Part shown: piece by piece, positions 1 through 10,857 of the stretch | Position numbering within the stretch: the first letter of the stretch is position 1 | How the letters are laid out: every line of letters starts with the position of its first letter | Source: Topomyia yanbarensis | Taxonomy: Eukaryota; Arthropoda; Insecta; Diptera; Culicidae | Length of the DNA stretch: 64,000 nt | Reading direction: 5' to 3' | NCBI RefSeq assembly: GCF_030247195.1 | Contig: NC_080670.1 | Coordinates: forward strand, 29,799,997-29,863,996 | Made by a program: the position numbers and the translations under genes | Notes under the pieces: generated by a model | What the model was told of the DNA's origin: nothing | Databases searched by the model: none | Seen by the model: the letters and a program-made list of their open reading frames with translations, nothing else

Positions 1-3000
1 ATTTTCACTATTCGACTCTCTCTCTCTCTATTCTCTCTGGCTTTGCTCAGCGTCATGGAGCCATTACGCCAGATTTATCTGACACAGACAGAATTTTTTT
101 GCAGCTTCAGACAAAAATACAAACCTCTCATTCTGCCAGATTTTAAAATTATTATCGGGTAACTAAAAGGATAGTATACATTTTGGAAATTTTGGATATA
201 TTCATGAAAACTAAAATGTATGCCAGATTTCTTTTTCGAAAAATAGTGGCAACCCTAGTCTCCGTCTGTCCACGATTATAAGAATTGTAGTGTTATCATC
301 CAGCTGACTTAGAATTATCGTTTCGACTAGAGTCTGTGTATTATAGACTCCCGTACAGAAGAATGCGCAACACTGCACAAAATTATGACTATTTCTTTGT
401 TTCTGGCAACCACTGTTTTGCTTTAGCTTTAAGTGACTTTAGCCAAGTTACACAATTCATTCATACGGAGTGAAGTGAAAACTTGCTGTTTCGTGGCTTA
501 CAGCACTTTATTAATAATACTCTTTCATGTAATTTACCGTACATTGTTCCAATAGAGTATAATAAAATGAATAAAGTGGCTTGTTAAGTCGATTGAACTA
601 TTTTGCCATAATATTATTTCTTTCAACACTTCTTGCATGTTCTCCCGGTCAAAAAAAATGCGGACGAACATGGTCAGGCGATTTAAATAGTTTGACGTTT
701 AACTCAACTCGCCTGTGCTAATTGCCCCTAGGAACAAATGCAATTTGCGAATGCGATTTAAAGGCGATTTCAACACTTAGACAAATTTTCTGGCGGCTGA
801 AAAGGACTTGGTTGTTTTTGCGTTTTTCAAACATGGCGGTTCATGTTTGGCTTAAGCTTAAAATAGTTTTTTTTTAACAATTGGCGTGTTCTCGCTTGTC
901 TTTTGTTTGTCTAGTGCACTTCATTTAGCCAACGAATGTGGGAAATTGTGGAATCGAGTGTAAATATAGTGGAACAAGATATCTGACCTAAACTCTTAAT
1001 AATAGTCAGATTTAGGTAAGTTTCAGTGTGCAATTCCAATTTCACCATTGATTCTTCCTATAATTTGGTGGTGTTTACCTAGTGTAGTGATAAGTTTATG
1101 TGAGTACATAATGAATCTGAAAATAAGTATTATTTGTAATTTTCATAGTAGGCAATTAACGGCGATTAAATGGCGCGTTTCCTGGGCGATTTAAGGGCGG
1201 GTAGAGCGCCCAAATGTTGCATTTGAAATAGCCCCCTAATTGCCAGCAATTTGCCCTTTTTGACTGGGCTCCGAAAAAAGAATGTTTGTTTATTTTGCAC
1301 GATGCCTTCAGTTTCTACGTTTTAATTAGGAAGAACACAAATTGTTTAAGGGGCGATTTGAAGTGTAGTACAAAATACGATATCTCAGTGTGGGTATTGA
1401 AACGTCAGATATCAGATAGACACTATGCGATATACCTATTCAATATTATTTAATACTGTTGCAAGAGCAGAAGTGTCATATTCTGGCTTCCACAGACCTA
1501 ACTGCTCGAATCCTCACTCTGAACTACGATTGTGATCCGATTGAAGTACAGTAGAGCTTAGTAAAATGACATCGACGGTCTGAAAACTGGTGTAAACAGA
1601 CTGCAATGGAAGAGTTTCTACCATGTAAACAAGCCACTGATAATTGTCTAACAAAATGGATCCTGCTCATATTGCGAGGTTATGTTGTGTTAGTGAGCAA
1701 CCTAACTTCGACCACCATTGTTCTTTTAAAGTCCCCCAATTCATATTGGCAACCATTCTCAAACGAAACTACCCCCAAGGGTGTGTCATCCAAAAGTCAC
1801 ATCCCGCGAAAATTTGGTCAGCACCATCAAGTCCGACCCGTCTACGTGTGAATAGTGCGAATTCCGAGGGTCAAACAAACACTATCTCGCGACACCGTCG
1901 TTCCACCCTCACCTCACCACACGACCAAAACTGTTTTTCGTAGTCTGGGTTCCCATTGACTGGCGGCACTCACTAAGTGAAATACACTGTGTCATCTGTT
2001 TCAATGCTGGTGAATCATCCAACTCTCTGGCAGCTCTAAAATTAACCTCACTTTCGCGACACATGATTCGGTTACTGGCACCACCGCGTGCATCCAACGC
2101 GCGGGGAAGATCCGTTCTTTTTGACAAATGGATGCTGTGACGCCTCGTATGTAGCCTCGCCGTACGACGGATTAATCATCATCGGTCATGGCTTACTTTG
2201 TTCGACCTCAAGGACTGTTAAAATCATTAGGTAAACATTCCACTAAAATCCCAATTTGTTTGTTGTTTTGTTTTCTATCAATAACAAGAACTGTCACAAA
2301 TGGGTGAGGTTGCTTGACTCGAAGCAGGAATTCAACTATCTTGGATCGGTTAAGTAGAGCGGCTTGTTTAAAGTCAATTTATACAAAAAAAAACTATCGA
2401 TTTAGTCAAAACTTTCATTACTCTCCATATCAGTTGTTGTTTTGCTACTTCACAGGCGCAAAGGAGAAGCCGAAGACAGTCGAAAAACTAATTAACTTCG
2501 AAAACTAAAACTCAAACGGATGCCGCCTTGGATGCATCTGGCGGCTGGTTCTTTCACCGATGGGCTTTTCAGCCAACAGTATGCCCACAGGGTAAAATCC
2601 ATTTTTGGCTCGAAACAGGAAGGTATGCCGGTAAGTTTTCTGAAATGGATTCGATTGAAGTATGAACTGCCTCAAAACGCTCCTTTCAATAAATTGTTTG
2701 TTAAAAGATGATTTTTTGTTGTTGAGAAAAGTAGATTTGACTTTTTATTGACGCTAAAGTGCCAAAAACAATAATTAAGTTTCACATTTAAATTAACACG
2801 AAAACAATACGCTGTTTGTCCCGACTGTCTCCGATTCTAGCGGAAAGAATTGATAATTTATAATATTAACATTTCGATTTAGTCTCATCAGTATATGACA
2901 GCCGACTTAACCATTGCATAGACGCGGAATCCAAAAAGGAGCGATGTCCCGTAAGCACAGAAGATCGGCTAGCAAGCTAATGTGCCAGTATTTTAGAAGA

Positions 3001-3586
3001 CATCTATTAACTGTCAGAAGAATGATACACTGACAAGAGCTGATGTAAATGGGAAGTCTCCCACCTGGTACGCAGCTGGCTGGGGTTGTAGTCTCAACTC
3101 CCGAAAATGGTATGATCATATTTCGAAACATTCGGTTTAGATGCGACTCAAAAACAAATTTTTCGAGTAATAAATACAGATGGTAAAAAAAAGTTTTTAT
3201 TACAATTAATAAAATATATATTTGGATATATTTCCATTATATTATTCTGGTTGAATTGTGATTTTTGTTTATAATTTTTGACAGTTTAATGCGCAAGGTT
3301 CAAGCCAAATGTTCACATTAAAAATTTTACTGACAAAACACTATCGCGGAATCGTTGAGTGATAATAATTGAAATAACGTGCTTTGAAGAGGCACTACAA
3401 ATTCTTGTTGAATATGTAGTAAGTTGATTATCATAAGTGAAAAGCGTTTCCTGAGCATAAACAGTGCTCTTATTAAAAGTAACGAACGATGGAACAAGAC
3501 GAGCGAGATACATTTTAAACTTTATTATTTGTTTCGGTTGTGTCATGTTCAAATGGGGTGTCAACTTCAATCCGTCGCAATATTAT
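1..3586. other. AT-rich non-coding stretch, no gene recognised
   Basis: No open reading frame here resembles a protein I recognise, and the short ones are scattered over both strands. Around 645-1270 the ends look weakly inverted: CCCGGTCAAAAA near 645, and its inverted counterpart TTTTTGACTGGG near 1257. This could be the remains of a MITE, but I found no convincing target duplication. The rest is unassigned intergenic or intronic DNA. Confidence 0.5.
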
Positions 3587-4110
3587 TTAACCCATTATAT
3601 CCTAGCGTATGAAATTTCATACGCAGAACTTTCCATTATTTAACGCGTAGTTACTGTAGAATTTTGGCATCAAACTATTTTATCATTGCACTAATGGGAT
3701 CATTAAACCTCATATTTCATGGTAAAACAAGACAGCTGCCATTTTTTGTAGTTTTATTTACGTTTTTGAACCGTGTATAGCTAAGACAAATGGCGGCTGA
3801 AAAGTGGGCAATTCATTTAATTGAATTTTATTGTTGGAATTCGTGCTAATAATTCCATTACGTGACAAAACGTTTCCACAGGTGTAAAAGAAGTGTTGTC
3901 TATCAGAGAATCCGAAGAAATATGTAAAACAACTTAAAATTTGTTTTTATTTAAGCGTATGAAATTTTTTGCACCAGATATTTTCATTCTCAAGACCATT
4001 TTAAGCGGTGATTTAATTTTTCCCATAATCTTTGATACTTTTTTTTATGGAATTGAAGATATCACTGCATTTGGTTCACTTTTTGAAACCCCTGGGTTAT
4101 AATGGGTTAA
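3587..4110. mobile_element. TTAA-flanked MITE (piggyBac-like ends)
   Basis: The block begins TTAACCCATTATA and ends with the inverted sequence TATAATGGGTTAA, so a roughly 13-bp terminal inverted repeat sits directly against TTAA at both sides. TTAA duplication with a following CCC is the hallmark of piggyBac-type insertion. The 524-bp interior has no transposase ORF. A palindromic TGAAATTTCA inside GCGTATGAAATTTCATACGC lies just inside the left end. I infer a non-autonomous piggyBac-type element; the superfamily rests only on ends and target site. Confidence 0.65.
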
Positions 4111-4619
4111 GGAGATATTACTAATTGTCACATACTAATTGTATCATGACCCAATCTTGAATTGACAGCCATATTCAAGCCATGCTTTGGGAGCTGCATT
4201 CCGTTGTTAATGTTCCATATTTATCTGGAATTTTCCACCTTTTTCTCAGCTAAACAACCATCCGCAAAACGAAGCCATTTTGCCAGAATTTTGGGATATT
4301 GCCAGATTTTTTCCAGGCATGTTTCACTTCAGGGCAACAGAGCTGCTTCTGAAGTTCAATTTGACGCTCGGACAAATAACGTGCTCTCGATTCTTGAACC
4401 CCCCAAAAATAACCCCTGTATGAAAGCAAATCCCCCGTTCTAATCCTTCATATCGAACCGTGTCTAATAAGTCAGAAATTTCGTGTGGCGACCACGTTGC
4501 GATCAAAAATTAGGCGAACAAAAATGTGTGTAAATTGGTCAAATTTTTTATTAAAAAAATGAATGATATTTCTTTTATAAGCACAATTCATGCAGACTAA
4601 TTAAAAAAAATATTTCATC
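4111..4619. other. non-coding, nothing recognised
   Basis: AT-rich DNA between the TTAA MITE and the transposase pseudogene. No coding or repeat signal is clear. Confidence 0.4.
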
Positions 4620-4624
4620 AAGCT

Positions 4625-5545
4625 TCAAATCAATTGCCGGGCCTTTCGTTTACCTTCTTCCATAAGATTTTGCTCAGTCTCCTTGGTCACTTTCCTCGAC
4701 GCAGAATACCAGTTTGCTTTGAACTGCATCTCACTGACAACTGTCTTTCGCATCTTTTGGAGGTTTCGCTTAAAGATTGTTCAATTTGTTTCTATTAGGC
4801 GAAGCTCTGGCGTGTTGGGAGGGTTTTTCGCGGCACACTGCTCCACGGCCGTTTCCGTAATGGCCGATGCCAAATTCGGCCAAACTGTTCTGCTGGAAAA
4901 AAGGCAACAGAGGTTTTCCAGGCGCTCCTGAACATAAATTTTCTAGTGGGTGGCCCCGGATAGGATATGAAAGTGTGGCTTTTCAAGCTGCAGGAACAGA
5001 TGGCCTGCCACACGCGATATTTTTTTGCGAACTTCGATAGCTTTATGTGTTCGAAAATTTCTGCCACCTGTTCTCTTCTAGTCGACGTATAATATTCCTA
5101 CCAGTAAGTTGTTTAAAGTCCGCGCAATCAAATTTCGTCAGCATCTTCATGTACAGCTTCCGCAATCGTTGTTTGGCATACTTGCTTGGCCTATCGTCAC
5201 GATTTAGAATCACCACCTTTTTGTGACAGTCTGGCTCGTTTTTTAGCTCGATGCACGGTTGGAGACGACACCCCCAGTTTGCCTGCGACATATCGGACAG
5301 AGAGGTAGGTTTGGGATCTGCTCGAAAAAGCTGGCTACTTTTTTCGTTTTTTTGCGTCATCCGGCTTTTGATTTCCCCCCAATCCAGTCTTCCTGGCAGC
5401 CGACAAACGTTTTCCGAACACTTTTGTTACGTTGATGACACTTGATTTGGGTCACATTTAATAATATCGCTCGAGTTGTTCGGGTTTTCGCGATGCGCGA
5501 GCAAAATTTTACTTCGTTGCTCTGATGCCATTTTCACAACTGAAG
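4625..5545 (-). pseudogene. dead DD37E-type mariner/Tc1 transposase
   Basis: Reading the minus strand with frame changes gives a transposase-like order. An HTH-region remnant with RADPKPTSLSDMS comes first, then RKLYMKMLTKFDCADFKQL, then KFAKKYRVWQAICSCSLK near 5040-4970, and finally NTPELRLIE followed by a typical C-terminal tail near 4825-4630. The block VWQAICSCGLKS and the ending PPN-PELRPIE are characteristic of the mosquito ITmD37E group, in which the last two catalytic residues are 37 apart. Here the DNA between the second D region and the E is shortened, and there are several frameshifts and stops, so the copy cannot be functional. The family call is from remembered motifs. Confidence 0.7.
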
Positions 5546-6020
5546 CGCAAATGTCAAAATCAAACATTAGGCATGATGCAACAGAAATACATCTTTAAAA
5601 TGAGGGGGGTGCAGGTCTTTTCATGCACGACGAAAAAAAAAATGGAACAAGCACAGCTCAGCAGGTAAATCGATTACTACAATCGTGGAATCGCTGGATA
5701 AGGGGACGAGCTTTTTCAGTGCGAGCAAAGATGACTTTTCTAGGAGTGACAGTTCCTCCAATCAGTAGATACTTTCGTCGCCGTTGCTGTTTTCGGTTCA
5801 TATATTTAGAGCTACTACTAACTCACCTAATAACTATAAGAAAGAGGATCCAAATAATAAGCTGCGTGCACACAATCTAACGAACATAAACAAATTATTT
5901 CTAAATTAGTTAATGAATTTACGTTTCGACTATATCTCACCAGAATCCGACATTAACTGACACCGGATTGACACTAGCTCTAAGTTTCTTGTGGGACGTT
6001 ACACTGAATTAGGAGTTTGC
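5546..6020. other. non-coding, nothing recognised
   Basis: No gene can be supported. A few stop-interrupted codons continue the minus-strand reading of the 6021-6309 coding-like fragment towards about 5940, which suggests that the degenerate gene may extend into this stretch. Confidence 0.35.
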
Positions 6021-6309
6021 TCAGAAATACAAATAGTGTTTTCGGGTTTTTGGGACTACCGACATAATTAATTTAGTTATAGGTTTTTCCGCACACGATT
6101 TTCCATGGTATGCCGTACGATTATAGAACTGGCCCGTAGGGTCCTTGATGGGTGCATAGCGTGACTCATTTGTGACTATAGTTGATGTGTTCTGAATTGT
6201 ATAGTCTGGTAGGAAGAAATAGATCTTTGGACCCGCGTCCGCACCACTGAACATCGTTACGAATATCAGAGAAGAAGTTGTCCAAGTGTGGAAGATTTGT
6301 ATTCCGTAT
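6021..6309 (-). pseudogene. unidentified coding-like sequence, 3' piece (split by a transposon)
   Basis: On the minus strand this encodes a protein-like stretch, NLPHLDNFFSDIRNDV then, after a one-frame shift, FSGADAGPKIYFFLPDYT and about 60 further residues to YLYF at 6021. Composition and length are more protein-like than the surrounding shadow ORFs. It ends exactly at the TA target of the Tc1 composite (6310-6311). The matching 5' piece lies on the same strand beyond the element's right end (9126-9416). I do not recognise the family. It could be a host gene copy, a transposon gene or an old viral insertion. Shifts and stops mark it as non-functional. Confidence 0.4.
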
Positions 6310-6370
6310 TACAGTGCTGTTCGAAATAATAGCAGCGCAAGGTCTTTTCACGTATAATGTGATTTATATG

Positions 6371-7545
6371 CATATGGGTCATTCCATGCGAAGTGATCAA
6401 GGCACGTGTAATCGACCTCCACGGATTTGAACAAAATTTAGAGGAATTATTCATCTAGGGCCAATATATAAAAACCCAAATTTTTGTGACAATTGAACCA
6501 CCCCTCGGGTCATGGGAGCACCCCCCGTTTTGGCAAATTGTCAAAACCCTTGATTTTCTTTTGATCATATCTCCGGTTCTATTTACTCTAGAATCAAACC
6601 ACAGGATGGCTTTTGAAGAAAATTGTTCAAGGAGTCTATAAAAAATATTCTTTTTTGCCGACAGTGTTGCCAAGTATGAAATTTTATCAGTTAAATATTA
6701 AAAGTTAATTTATCTCAAAATACGTATATTTTAATTTTGAAAATTTTAATGCCATCGCATTCCTCAGACATTTTTACATAAAAAACACTTATCATCTCAA
6801 TATAATATGAGCGCATCCTGAGATACACCGTTTTGAAGAGAAAAAACCGCAATTTCCCATATAAAATCGCAAGCGCACAACACTAAAAAACCAACTTGAG
6901 TATTCTGAGTTCAAACATAATTTTTCGTGAAGTAGACGAGAAATGATGAAAAACTACGTATTTGGTTTGCTTCTAGCAGATCAGGGTCGATTTTTATGAC
7001 AGTTTGAAGATTTCCTCTATTTTGGCCAATAAAAATGGATTTTTATATGAGAAAATCGGAGTTTTGCCCTTCAAAACAGTATATCTCAGGATGCGCTTAT
7101 ATTATATTGGGATGATAAGTGTTTTTTATGTAAAAATGTCTGAGGAACGCGATGGCATTAAAATTTTCAAAATTAAAATATACGTATTTTGAGAAAAATT
7201 AACTTTTAATATTTAACTGAAAAAATTGCATAGTTGGCAACACTGTCGGCAAAAAATAATATTTTTTATAGTCTCCTTGAACAATTTTCTTCAAAAGCCA
7301 TCTTGTGGTTTGATTCTAGATTAAATAGAACCGGAGATATGATCAAAAGAAAATCAAGGGTTTTGGCAATTTGCCAAAACGGGGGGTGCTCCCATGACCC
7401 GAGGGGTGGTTCAATTGACACAAAAATTTGGGTTTTTATATATTGGCCCTAGATGAACAATTCCTCCAAATTTTGTTCAAATCCGTGAAGGTCGATTTCA
7501 AGTTTGCATCTATTTTTGATCACTTCGCGTGGAATGACCCATATG
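6371..7545. repeat. foldback element with ~490-bp inverted arms
   Basis: The left arm (about 6371-6860) and right arm (about 7055-7545) are inverted copies of each other. They start with CATATGGGTCATTCCATGCG and end with the complementary CGTGGAATGACCCATATG. Identity looks roughly 90% by eye. Two 72-residue mirror-image ORFs occur on opposite strands at 6455-6673 and 7234-7452 only because the arms mirror each other. There is no transposase. The ends resemble those of the foldback at 26.9-28.0 kb, so both probably belong to one non-autonomous family. Confidence 0.8.
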
Positions 7546-7683
7546 TTTTACTTCTCAAAAACTTACTCATGAATTTTTTATTGTAATATAAAGAATCTTT
7601 ATTAAAGATACTTCAACAATTCCTTAACATTGATTCGCGAGAAACAATAAATTGTTATCGAAGACTCAAAAATTCATTTTTTT

Positions 7684-8925
7684 AGTGTTCGAAATAATAG
7701 CAGAACAAAACTTCGAAAATAAAATAAAATGAATAAAGAGCAAAAATCAAATATTTTCAGTTGGAAACTTAAAGTTAACATTAGTACTTTGTAGTATAAC
7801 CCTTATTTTTTATCACCGCTGCACATCGTCGAGGCATGGAGTCCACCAGATTTTGACACCTTGTGGTAGGTATTTCAGACCATGAACGGCGAACTACGGC
7901 CCATAGTTGGTCAGTATTTGAAGGCATAGCGTCGTAAACTGCCTTTTGGATATCGCCCAACAAATTCTCAATTGGATTTAAATCAGGTGACTGTGCTGGC
8001 CAATCCATTACGTCAATGTTCTTTTCTTGGAACCATGCTTTTGCTCGTCTGCTGGTATGTTTCGGATCATTATCCTGCTGAAAGATCCATTTCAGGGGCA
8101 TATTCTCTTCGGCGTAAGGCAACATGACATTTCCACGTAACCGACTGCATTCATGATGCCTGGGATACGGTAGATGGGCCCCACACCATTGTACGAAAAG
8201 CATCCCCAAACCATAATTTTCGCACCGCCATATTTAACTGTTTTCATCGTGTATTGTGGTAAAAATTCAGCACCTGGTGGTCGTCTAACACACTGACGCT
8301 TACCTCCTGAGCCAAACAATACCACTTTACTCTCATCAGTCCACAAAATGTTGCGCCATTTTTCGACGGGCCAATCGACATGAATTTTGGCAAAGTTCAG
8401 ACGATTGCGTAGATGCCGTGATGTAAGTAGTGGTACTTTTCTCGGACTTCTTGCGTACAAATTTGTCTCAATTAATCGTTTCCTAATCGTTGACGTTGCA
8501 ATAGAGAGATCCAAGTCTTTTTTAACTCTCTCGAAGACATAAACGGATGTTGTTTTGCCATCCGAACTATCTGGCGATCAGTTTGTGCGGATGTTGCTCG
8601 CTTTCTACCCCTAGTTTCATTTTTGTTGGTCCAGTGCAATACATTGTTTATTTTTTTTTTGCAGAACACTGCAAAAGTTCCTGCACTTCGCGATATGTTT
8701 TGCCACTAGCAATCAACCGTTTAATGAGATTTCGTTCCTCGACGGTACAGTGCTTTGAACGACCCATGTTCCTGAAAAATTGCAGCATGTGAATTTATAA
8801 TTTCGGACTTATTTTATGTGTATGTATATCATACCGAACAGATTATATTTATTTAATTAAAAATCTTCAAAACTTTGGCGATTTAAAAACTTCTTGTGGT
8901 AGCGCTGCTATTTTTGCGAACAGCT
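7684..8925 (-). mobile_element. inner Tc1-family transposon copy
   Basis: About 1.24 kb, the usual Tc1 size, bounded by AGTGTTCGAAATAATAGCAG on the left and the inverted match AGCTGTTCGCAAAAATAGCA ending near 8925 on the right. It carries a decayed transposase on the minus strand. The left end lacks the GC dinucleotide present in the outer element's end. Exact boundaries are uncertain by a few bases. Confidence 0.65.
7781..8767 (-). pseudogene. Tc1 DD34E transposase, frameshifted
   Basis: The start chosen is the ATG at 8767, giving MGRSKHCTVEERNLIKRLIA, an HTH-type N-terminus. The frame breaks at a poly-A run near 8650 and resumes as a GRKRATSAQTDRQIVRMAKQ segment. It shifts again near 8510 into DLSIATSTIRKRLIETNLYA and once more near 8130. 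Catalytic motifs are visible as WTDES, QQDNDPKHTS and SPDLNPIEN. The last two acidic residues are separated by 34 residues, which fits Tc1 (DD34E). The C-terminus is at 7781. At least three frameshifts make it inactive although all three catalytic residues survive. Confidence 0.85.
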
Positions 8926-9125
8926 TTATATCGACTTCCTTCCGAAATGACAGCTCTATTTTGTAAACAATAAGTCAATGATTCAAAAAGGTCGCGCGTT
9001 TTACTCTTCATTCTATACGTCACTTACGAACAGAGATAATGTTATTGGAGAGTAGCGCATATGCGAGTATTCACGACTACACACTAAAAAATATTAGCGA
9101 TGCTAATTTTTCGAACAGCGCTGTA

Positions 9126-9416
9126 CATGTGTTTTGCAATAAGCTCACGCGGGGTATGCACTGCCAAATCGTGTAATCCTACCTCTATTTTATCATCTTC
9201 CATATAGATGGGAATCTCAATTTCAATGCAATCACCGCGTATTTTAAGTTGTTCCGTAAAATGAAACATTTTGGCTGGGCTAACCTTGTAAAATGATATC
9301 AGTACTGATTTGAGTAGGTGATGAAATTGGATAAAGGCGACTTCCGAAAGTGTAAGCTCCATTTTCACCATCAGTAAATTTTTCATTACACGAATGCTCC
9401 GTCGAATTAAAGACCA
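9126..9416 (-). pseudogene. unidentified coding-like sequence, 5' piece (split by a transposon)
   Basis: From an ATG at 9416 the minus strand reads MVFNSTEHSCNEKFTDGENG and onward. A one-frame shift near 9290 leads into KMFHFTEQLKIRGDCIEIEI and then ends at RELIAKHMY against the TA of the Tc1 composite. The companion piece is 6309-6021. Joined through a single TA, the two parts plausibly form one protein of at least 185 residues after a one-base correction. No domain is recognised, and the DNA upstream of 9416 shows no clear intron or promoter signal. Confidence 0.4.
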
Positions 9417-9469
9417 TTATCGCGGTCGCCGGCCGGAGCTTATTCGTCAACTTCACACAGGGTGACAAG

Positions 9470-10178
9470 AATAAGAGCGACGGTTCCTTTATTCATAAAA
9501 AAAAGTCCACTAGATCCAGCGGCTGTTAGTTGTCATTCATTTTGCTTGGTTGTTGGTTTGATTAGGGCCATATAACCTAGACCGATCAAAATATAATTGG
9601 AGCCATTTAAAGTGCCAATTCGTTTGTAAAAATTCTACTGAGGTAATCATAATAAAGAAAGTGTTTCCTTTTTGCCTGTTTTAACTAATGGCATTTTTTT
9701 TTAATTGCTTCTAAGTCATCATTTTTATGAAGCATTGACGATAGCAACAACCACTTTTTGTCAAATTTTAGGTGGTCGGGACAAAGCTCGAGCCAGAATA
9801 ATAATAATTTTCCACTAATTGGTTGAAGATAATTACAAGAATCTTGTGTTACACTTCAAAGTGTGTACTACTACCATGATTTATTCTAAATTAAAGTTTT
9901 TTTTCGAAACCAGCAGAAGCCAGACGCTTCGCTTGATTTAATCAGAAGTGGAAAGATCCTTATAATGTAAAATGCAACACTGAACTTTTCAATACAAGAA
10001 ACTTAGAAAGCAATGATGCCAAGTTAGCTAAACAGGAGATGGGTGCGGAGGAATTATTTCGTCACGGTTTTACATATGTAATGCATCGATCTTTTCCTAC
10101 AAAACCAAATGTTTAGTTTTATATATTCCTTGTTTGGATGTGAGTCTTTGTTTTTTTTTCCTTTTTAGTGATATTCTG
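9470..10178. other. non-coding, nothing recognised
   Basis: AT-rich DNA without a supported gene. A short imperfect palindrome around TGTGTTACACTTCAAAGTG (near 9845) is the only structure I noticed. Confidence 0.4.
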
Positions 10179-10276
10179 TAGTAATGCACTACCCATGATC
10201 GCATAGCTGGCCCGTTTTCTATGGAATTTCCTATCTTTAGTGGGGCTGATATGCGACCATAGGCAGTGCAGTACTA
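10179..10276. repeat. short imperfect inverted repeat
   Basis: TAGTAATGCACTACCCATGA at 10179 is mirrored by the complement of the sequence ending at 10276, including the GATCGCATA / TATGCGACC core. The arms are about 34 bp around a 30-bp centre. It sits 6 bp outside the BEL target duplication, so it belongs to the pre-insertion DNA. Confidence 0.5.
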
Positions 10277-10282
10277 GGAACG

Positions 10283-10287
10283 ACCTG
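10283..10287. repeat. 5-bp target site duplication of BEL element (left copy)
   Basis: ACCTG directly precedes the 5' LTR and is repeated directly after the 3' LTR at 16678-16682. Five-base duplication is usual for BEL/Pao integration. Confidence 0.85.
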
Positions 10288-10618
10288 TGTTTGAAATAAA
10301 TTATATTATTATTATTAATTATTAATTATTAAGCTATTGGATACCATCCTAATCAAAATGAACTCCGACATGAAGTCGTCTATTGAACTTATTCAATCCA
10401 CTGAACTGTAAAATTTGCTTTCCGTTTAGCTCATATTTCCCGTATCACATACACACATATAATTTTGGTATAAATAGTGACTCATGCAACTCTGTAAGTT
10501 TAGTTTTAAGATATCAGTCGATTATATAAGTTGAAGTGCGAACTACGTTGTTTAACCGCTAAACCTCCGAACTCCCAAAAATTAGCGTCCGTGAACCTTG
10601 TCCGCGAGTAATAGAACA
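10288..10618 (+). repeat. 5' LTR of BEL/Pao retrotransposon
   Basis: 331 bp running from TGTTTGAAATAA to GATAGAACA-type termini (TG...CA). It matches the 3' LTR base for base apart from one A/G difference near the end (10610 region), by direct reading. A TATAAATA box lies at 10469-10476. Near-identity of the two LTRs means the insertion is young. Confidence 0.95.
10469..10476 (+). promoter_or_regulatory. TATA box in the 5' LTR
   Basis: TATAAATA within the LTR, about 150 bp before the LTR end. It is a plausible core promoter for the genomic transcript. The same motif recurs in the 3' LTR at 16528-16535. Confidence 0.5.
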
Positions 10619-10621
10619 TAA

Positions 10622-10639
10622 TGGTGCCGAAACCCGGGA
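10622..10639 (+). other. primer binding site (matches tRNA-Phe 3' end)
   Basis: TGGTGCCGAAACCCGGGA starts 3 bp after the 5' LTR. Its complement ends in GGTTTCGGCACCA. That agrees with the T-arm and acceptor 3' end of insect tRNA-Phe, whose 5' acceptor strand is GCCGAAA. The tRNA identity is from memory of the Phe tRNA sequence and should be aligned. Confidence 0.75.
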
Positions 10640-10857
10640 CTCGTGTCGCCGGAAATTAAACTTTTATGCGGAAAAGATTTCACGATTCTAATCGAACCAG
10701 TTGTCGTGAACGTAATAATTCTCAAATAGTGAACCGTATATTTGTCGAAGTGGTGCTTGATCGAATGCGAACACGTGTTAGTGGGTAAAGGAACAAATCG
10801 AAGGAGCATCATACAGGTACGCTCATTCTACCATTCTGTAAATTCCGTGCCGGAGCG

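Larger units (their letters stand above)
6312..9123. mobile_element. composite Tc1-type element with nested foldback and Tc1 copy
   Basis: The outer ends are CAGTGCTGTTCGAAATAA at 6312 and, on the other strand, CAGCGCTGTTCGAAAAAT ending at 9123, and both abut TA (6310-6311 and 9124-9125). TA duplication is standard for Tc1/mariner. Inside lie a 1.2-kb foldback (6371-7545) and an inner Tc1 copy with closely related ends (about 7684-8925). I read it as a short Tc1-family element that later took one or two further insertions, one of them from its own family. Confidence 0.65.

Noticed and set aside
60..270. hAT-like element near the window start (ends like GTGGCAACCCTAG)
   Set aside because: The left end and an 8-bp duplication could not be identified.
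6455..7452. Two nearly identical 72-residue ORFs on opposite strands (6455-6673 and 7234-7452)
   Set aside because: They are the same non-coding arm read in mirror image within the foldback; duplication is not evidence of coding.
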